DNA of 40,465 bases from Bacteroidales bacterium. GTDB taxonomy: Bacteria; Bacteroidota; Bacteroidia; Bacteroidales; F082. The position numbers and the translations under genes were made by a program. The notes beneath the pieces are model-generated. The model worked only from the letters and a program-made list of their open reading frames with translations, did not search any database and was not told where the DNA came from. Below are positions 37,400 through 40,465 of this stretch, in pieces (position 1 is the stretch's first letter; each line of letters begins with the position of its first letter). Location: the NCBI GenBank assembly GCA_018400955.1, contig JAGYLH010000021.1, positions 1 to 40,465 of the forward strand, in the 5' to 3' direction.

Positions 37400-37931
37400 T
37401 CAATTGGACAGCCAAGCGATAATTTCTTCGTCTAGAGGATTGGTGCGCGGACTGAATGAGCGAACAAGATTTCCGTCCTCATCAATAAGGTATTTTGGAA
37501 GTTCCAACTTACCTTAGAATCCTCAACACCATTCAATTTTTTGATGTCAACCAATTATAAAGTGGATGCTGATCGTCTCCCTTTACAGATATTTTCGACA
37601 TCATGGGGAAGCTGACATCATAAGTCAGGGTGCAAAATTCAAGGATTTGTTCATTGGTGCCTGGCTCTTGCCCCATAAAATTGTTGGCGGGAAAACCAAT
37701 GATAACGAATTTTTCGCTTCCGTATTCCTTGTACAGTGCTTCCAGTTTTTCATACTGCGGCGTCAGGCCACATTTGGAGGCGGTGTTCACTACCATAACT
37801 TTTTTGCCTTTAAGCTCCGATAGGGCATAGGCATTGCCGTGAATGTCATCCACTGTATAATCGTGGAAGTTTTTTTGAGCACTTAAGCCAAACGTCATTA
37901 TCATGGCTGCTAATATCAATATGATCTTCAT
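37400..37931 (-). CDS. Glutathione peroxidase-family thiol peroxidase, exported (two frameshifts)
   Basis: A Cys-type GPx that reduces hydroperoxides, probably with thioredoxin as donor. The signal peptide ends FGLSAQ, which places it in the periplasm. Catalytic residues: Cys54 in NTASKCGLTPQ, Gln88 in FPANNFMGQEPG, and Trp/Asn in VSWNF. The first 132 codons (37931-37536) are clean, then stop at TSKN. One added A in the AAAAAA run near 37530 and another in AAAA near 37490 give KLNGVEDSKVSWNFQKYLID and end IAWLSN at 37400, the normal length of about 177 residues. Both losses are in A runs, pointing to miscalled homopolymers rather than a dead gene. It is the only - strand gene in the window. 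Confidence 0.85.
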
Positions 37932-38135
37932 AATTTGGATTTTTTGGAGTTTTCAACTACGCGAATTAAACAGCAAATGACGCAAAATGTTTGAAGCAAG
38001 CCTGTTTTTTATACATTTTTTAACGTTTGCAGTTAATTTTATTTTCGGTTTAAAAATTCAAAAACAGGATTTTACGTTTAAATTTCCTTTATTTTAGTGA
38101 CTAAATGCATATTTTTTATTAAAAATTCCGATTAT

Positions 38136-38168
38136 TTGCTTGTTAAATAAAAAAACATGGTAATTTTG
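38136..38168 (+). promoter_or_regulatory. Promoter of the Rrf2-family regulator
   Basis: TAATTTTG (38161-38168) fits the -7 consensus TAnnTTTG. TTG elements at 38136-38138 and 38140-38142 lie 22 and 18 bases upstream, both acceptable. The -7 element overlaps the palindromic site at 38165-38182, so a bound regulator would block RNA polymerase. The remainder of the gap 37932-38135 is AT-rich and featureless. Confidence 0.55.
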
Positions 38169-38182
38169 GTAATTAATTACTT
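38165..38182 (+). promoter_or_regulatory. Palindromic operator, copy 1 (before the Rrf2 gene)
   Basis: TTTGGTAATTAATTACTT with a perfect 12-base palindromic core GTAATTAATTAC (38169-38180). It ends 10 bases before the regulator's ATG and overlaps its -7 element. The same 18 bases recur inverted at 38649-38666. Autoregulation by the adjacent Rrf2 protein is inferred. Confidence 0.6.
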
Positions 38183-38192
38183 AATAATCGCC

Positions 38193-38591
38193 ATGTCGAA
38201 AATTGTCTCTCTTACAGAAGCTGCTTCCATTGCTTTGCATGGAATGATCATCGTGGCCAAGGCCGAAAAAATGGCCAATGTTATTCACATCGCCGAACTT
38301 ACCGGCAGTTCGCGCCACCATGTGGCCAAAATATTCCAGCGATTGGTCAAAGACAACTTTTTGGAATCGCACCGCGGACCAACTGGTGGATTCACCCTCA
38401 AACGCGATCCTGCCGAAATTACTTTGCTGGCCATTTACGAATCCATCGAAGGAAAAGTGGAAATTTCGCATTGTCCGCTTGATAAATCAATCTGCCCCTT
38501 TGGCAAATGTATCATGGACAATGTTACCCGCAAAATGACCATCGATTTCAAAAAACACCTCGAAGCGCATACCTTGGCTGATTATCTTTAA
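38193..38591 (+). CDS. Rrf2-family transcriptional regulator with three-Cys Fe-S-type cluster
   Basis: A 132-residue winged-helix regulator. IHIAELTGSSRHHVAKIFQR (about 31-50) is the recognition HTH and SHRGPTGGFTL (59-69) the wing. Cys94, Cys101 and Cys106 (C-x6-C-x4-C in CPLDKSICPFGKC) are placed like the iron-sulfur ligands of IscR and NsrR, although the spacing differs from both. I chose the ATG at 38193, not the in-frame ATG at 38157, because the 12 extra residues would be encoded by the promoter and operator. A redox or nitric-oxide sensing repressor controlling itself and the downstream porin is likely. The exact signal is unknown. Confidence 0.88.
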   Translation: MSKIVSLTEAASIALHGMIIVAKAEKMANVIHIAELTGSSRHHVAKIFQRLVKDNFLESHRGPTGGFTLKRDPAEITLLAIYESIEGKVEISHCPLDKSICPFGKCIMDNVTRKMTIDFKKHLEAHTLADYL

Positions 38592-38648
38592 AAATTAGCT
38601 TTTCTCATTAAAAAAATAACTGACGACATCATTGTTTCGCTATAAAAC

Positions 38649-38666
38649 AAGTAATTAATTACCAAA
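38649..38666 (-). promoter_or_regulatory. Palindromic operator, copy 2 (before the porin gene)
   Basis: The reverse complement reads TTTGGTAATTAATTACTT, identical over 18 bases to the site before the Rrf2 gene. It ends 29 bases before the porin ATG at 38696. No good TAnnTTTG is seen in the 104-base gap 38592-38695, so the promoter here may be weak. Confidence 0.6.
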
Positions 38667-38695
38667 TATCTTATATAAATCTCAAAACCAAACAA

Positions 38696-39973
38696 ATGAA
38701 GAATTCTTTCAAAAGCTACAGTTTAATCCTGGGAATCGCCTTGTCGTTTTTACCCCAAGAGGAATTGTTTGCGCAGTTTTCGCTTAGTGGCGAACTGCGG
38801 CCACGGGCTGAGTACCGCCGTGGATTTGGTGGTTTGGTAAATGGGGATGATCAAGCAGCGTTTTTCATTTCGCAGCGAAGCCGGCTGAATGCTGCTTACA
38901 AACATGAAAATTTTCGCTTTGGGCTGAGCCTGCAGGATGTGCGCGTGTGGGGCGACATACCGCAACTGGCCCGGGCAGGTAATTCCATGTTGATGCATCA
39001 GTTTTGGGGCGAATATTTTTTTTCAGAAAATTTTTCATTCAAATTCGGCAGACAGGAGCTGGTCTATGATGATGCACGCATCTTTGGCAATGTGGATTGG
39101 GCGCAGCAAGCCCGCGCACACGATTTGGCCTTGTTCAAGTACGAAGCGGATTTCAAACTTCATATCGGGCTGGCATACAACCAATCAGCAGAGAACAGAA
39201 CAGGAACCTGGTACAATACAGCTGGTTACAAAAGCATGCAATTTTTATGGTATAACCGACAGATGGGCAAGCTAACAATGAGCATATTGTTGTTGAACAA
39301 CGGCCTTCAGCACGATTATGTTGAAGATGGAATTGATACCTACAAAACTGTTTTCAGCCAAACCTTGGGTGGCAGGCTTGAGTATAAAAATCAACCACTA
39401 AGTGTTTATACAGAAGCTTATTACACCACAGGAAAGGATGCCGGGAACCTGGATTTGTCAGCTTACCTTTTCAAACTGGGTGGAAACTACAGTTTAGACA
39501 ATGGCTTTGGTTTGTTAGCCGGGTGGGAACTCCTTTCAGGAACGGGTCAGGATGAGGATATAGCAGCTGATAAATTTACCAATCAGTCCTTTATGCCCTT
39601 TTATGGCACCAACCACAAATTCAATGGCCATATGGATTATTTTTATGTGGGCAACCATACCAATTCGGTTGGCCTGAGCGATGTGCATGCCGGATTCACC
39701 TACAGCAAAGCCAAATACGGAACGAGGCTCGTAGCCCACTTTTTTGGAGCCGCCGCCACTGTATTGAACAATCAGGGAAATGCCATGGACAATGCGCTGG
39801 GTACCGAAATCGACCTTTCTGTCAATTATAAATTGGCTGATAAGCTCACCCTCTCAGCCGGCTATTCCCAGATGTTTGGAACCGAAACACTTCAACAGCT
39901 GAAAGGTGGCGACCACAAAGCAACCAATAACTGGGCCTGGCTGATGCTCACGTTTAAACCGGTTTTTTTGTAA
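38696..39973 (+). CDS. Alginate-export-type outer-membrane porin
   Basis: A signal peptide (ending ELFAQ) precedes a 400-residue beta-barrel of the alginate-export/porin superfamily. Early segments FSLSGELRPRAEYRRGF and FFISQRSRLNAAYKHENFRF, then FKFGRQELVYDDARIFGNVDW, are the family signature; the last strand WAWLMLTFKPVFL ends with an aromatic cluster. Despite the family name, Bacteroidota members are general channels and need not carry alginate. The shared palindrome and the order Rrf2-porin-cupin suggest a stress-linked function, perhaps passage of small anions. The solute cannot be assigned. Confidence 0.85.
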   Translation: MKNSFKSYSLILGIALSFLPQEELFAQFSLSGELRPRAEYRRGFGGLVNGDDQAAFFISQRSRLNAAYKHENFRFGLSLQDVRVWGDIPQLARAGNSMLMHQFWGEYFFSENFSFKFGRQELVYDDARIFGNVDWAQQARAHDLALFKYEADFKLHIGLAYNQSAENRTGTWYNTAGYKSMQFLWYNRQMGKLTMSILLLNNGLQHDYVEDGIDTYKTVFSQTLGGRLEYKNQPLSVYTEAYYTTGKDAGNLDLSAYLFKLGGNYSLDNGFGLLAGWELLSGTGQDEDIAADKFTNQSFMPFYGTNHKFNGHMDYFYVGNHTNSVGLSDVHAGFTYSKAKYGTRLVAHFFGAAATVLNNQGNAMDNALGTEIDLSVNYKLADKLTLSAGYSQMFGTETLQQLKGGDHKATNNWAWLMLTFKPVFL

Positions 39974-40050
39974 ATCACAGCCGGGCAGCATATAGGTTTA
40001 AATTCAATTTTTAAAAAAATAAAAGTCAATTCATTAAAATCTTAAATATC

Positions 40051-40380
40051 ATGATTATCAATAAATTCGAACCTGCTATAGTCTATAATTTCGCCGATTC
40101 GGTTGATTATGCACCGGGTGGCATCGTATCAAAGCAAGTGATCAAAACGGAGCGTGGCAATGTCACCCTTTTCGCTTTTGATCAGGGACAGGGCTTGTCC
40201 GAACACAGTGCCCCTTTCGACGCCCTTGTGCAGGTGGTTGATGGCGAATGTGAAGTAATAATTGGCGGCAAGCCTTATGCGCTCAAAACCAACCAAAGCA
40301 TTATCATGCCGGCCAATATTCCCCATGCCTTGAAAGCAACAGCATCATTCAAAATGGTTTTGACCATGATCAGGTCTTGA
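40051..40380 (+). CDS. Small cupin-domain protein
   Basis: A single cupin barrel of 109 residues with no signal peptide. The first cupin motif is degenerate, GLSEHSAPFDALVQVVDGEC (His52, Asp57, Glu66), and the second carries His92 in MPANIPHALKA, leaving enough ligands for one metal ion. The function is unknown; proteins of this kind are often small-molecule binding or redox-related. It lies 77 bases after the porin gene in the same direction, possibly in the same unit controlled by the Rrf2 protein. Confidence 0.85.
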   Translation: MIINKFEPAIVYNFADSVDYAPGGIVSKQVIKTERGNVTLFAFDQGQGLSEHSAPFDALVQVVDGECEVIIGGKPYALKTNQSIIMPANIPHALKATASFKMVLTMIRS

Positions 40381-40381
40381 T

Positions 40382-40406
40382 TTTTTCTGCTACCTTAGCA
40401 GAAAAA
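40382..40406. repeat. 11-bp palindrome after the cupin gene
   Basis: TTTTTCTGCTA (40382-40392) pairs with TAGCAGAAAAA (40396-40406) around CCT. The right arm ends in A rather than T on both strands, so it is not a normal intrinsic terminator, though it may still mark the end of the cupin transcript. Confidence 0.45.
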
Positions 40407-40413
40407 TAGATAA

Positions 40414-40465
40414 ATGACCAAAAAATTTAAATCCTTTGCCCTTTCGCTCAGCGGCGGCGGTGCAA
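40414..40465 (+). CDS. Patatin-like phospholipase family protein, N-terminus only
   Basis: The window ends 17 codons into this gene. MTKKFKSFALSLSGGGA has the Gly-rich oxyanion-hole motif with which patatin-like lipid hydrolases begin (LSGGGA); the GxSxG serine motif would lie beyond the edge. No signal peptide is apparent. The family call rests on this short motif only. Confidence 0.6.
   Translation, partial: MTKKFKSFALSLSGGGA

Noticed and set aside
38157-38192. Upstream ATG as the start of the Rrf2 regulator
   Set aside because: It would place the -7 element and operator inside the gene and add 12 residues before the conserved MSKIVSLTEA start.
38193-40380. Calling the regulator NsrR and the block a nitric-oxide regulon
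   Set aside because: Cysteine spacing differs from NsrR and IscR, and no nitric-oxide detoxification gene is visible before the window ends.
40382-40406. Palindrome as an intrinsic terminator
   Set aside because: The 3' side is an A run on either strand, so the RNA would lack the U tract.

Overview
The window comes from a member of the Bacteroidota. The signs are a SusC/SusD pair, a type IX secretion (T9SS) C-terminal sorting tail, many SPII lipoproteins, TAnnTTTG-type promoter elements and Bacteroidota-like intergenic palindromes. I cannot name a genus from the sequence.

Region 1 (1-25104) is a beta-glucan polysaccharide utilization locus (PUL), most plausibly for beta-1,3-glucan with beta-1,6 branches (laminarin-like). 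It holds, in order: the end of a SusC receptor, SusD, a sugar-porter MFS permease, a frameshifted GH2-type TIM-barrel lipoprotein, a large cytoplasmic GH94/GH149-type phosphorylase, a GH17 lipoprotein, a GPH permease, a TIM-barrel hydrolase fused to an outer-membrane beta-barrel, a multi-domain glycan-binding lipoprotein, a GH16 laminarinase, a second GH17 lipoprotein, a GH30 lipoprotein, a second GPH permease, two overlapping GH17 genes without signal peptides, and a T9SS-exported glycan-binding protein. All are on the + strand. A strong intrinsic terminator at 25075-25104 closes the block. The inferred route is capture and cutting at the surface and in the periplasm, import of beta-gluco-oligosaccharides by the permeases, then cytoplasmic trimming by GH17 enzymes and phosphorolysis to glucose-1-phosphate.

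Region 2 (25248-27938) is a membrane-spanning sensor/HTH regulator, the probable controller of the PUL.

Region 3 (28124-31781) holds an AbgT-type transporter and a topoisomerase IV subunit B (parE). Both are recognisable over full length but heavily frameshifted. Because parE is normally essential, and most single-base losses that can be placed across the window are in homopolymer runs, I suspect local sequence error rather than gene decay.

Region 4 (31781-37400) is housekeeping: an intergenic palindromic repeat cluster, a GH3/beta-lactamase-like fusion, a membrane protein overlapping a rhomboid protease, an SDR protein lacking the usual Tyr/Lys, and a glutathione peroxidase on the - strand.

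Region 5 (38136-40465) holds an Rrf2-family Fe-S-type regulator, an alginate-export-type porin, a small cupin and the start of a patatin-like protein. An identical 18-bp palindromic site, in opposite orientations, sits in front of both the regulator and the porin, suggesting a small regulon. No tRNA, rRNA, CRISPR array or insertion sequence was seen, and no stretch over 300 bases is left without a gene.
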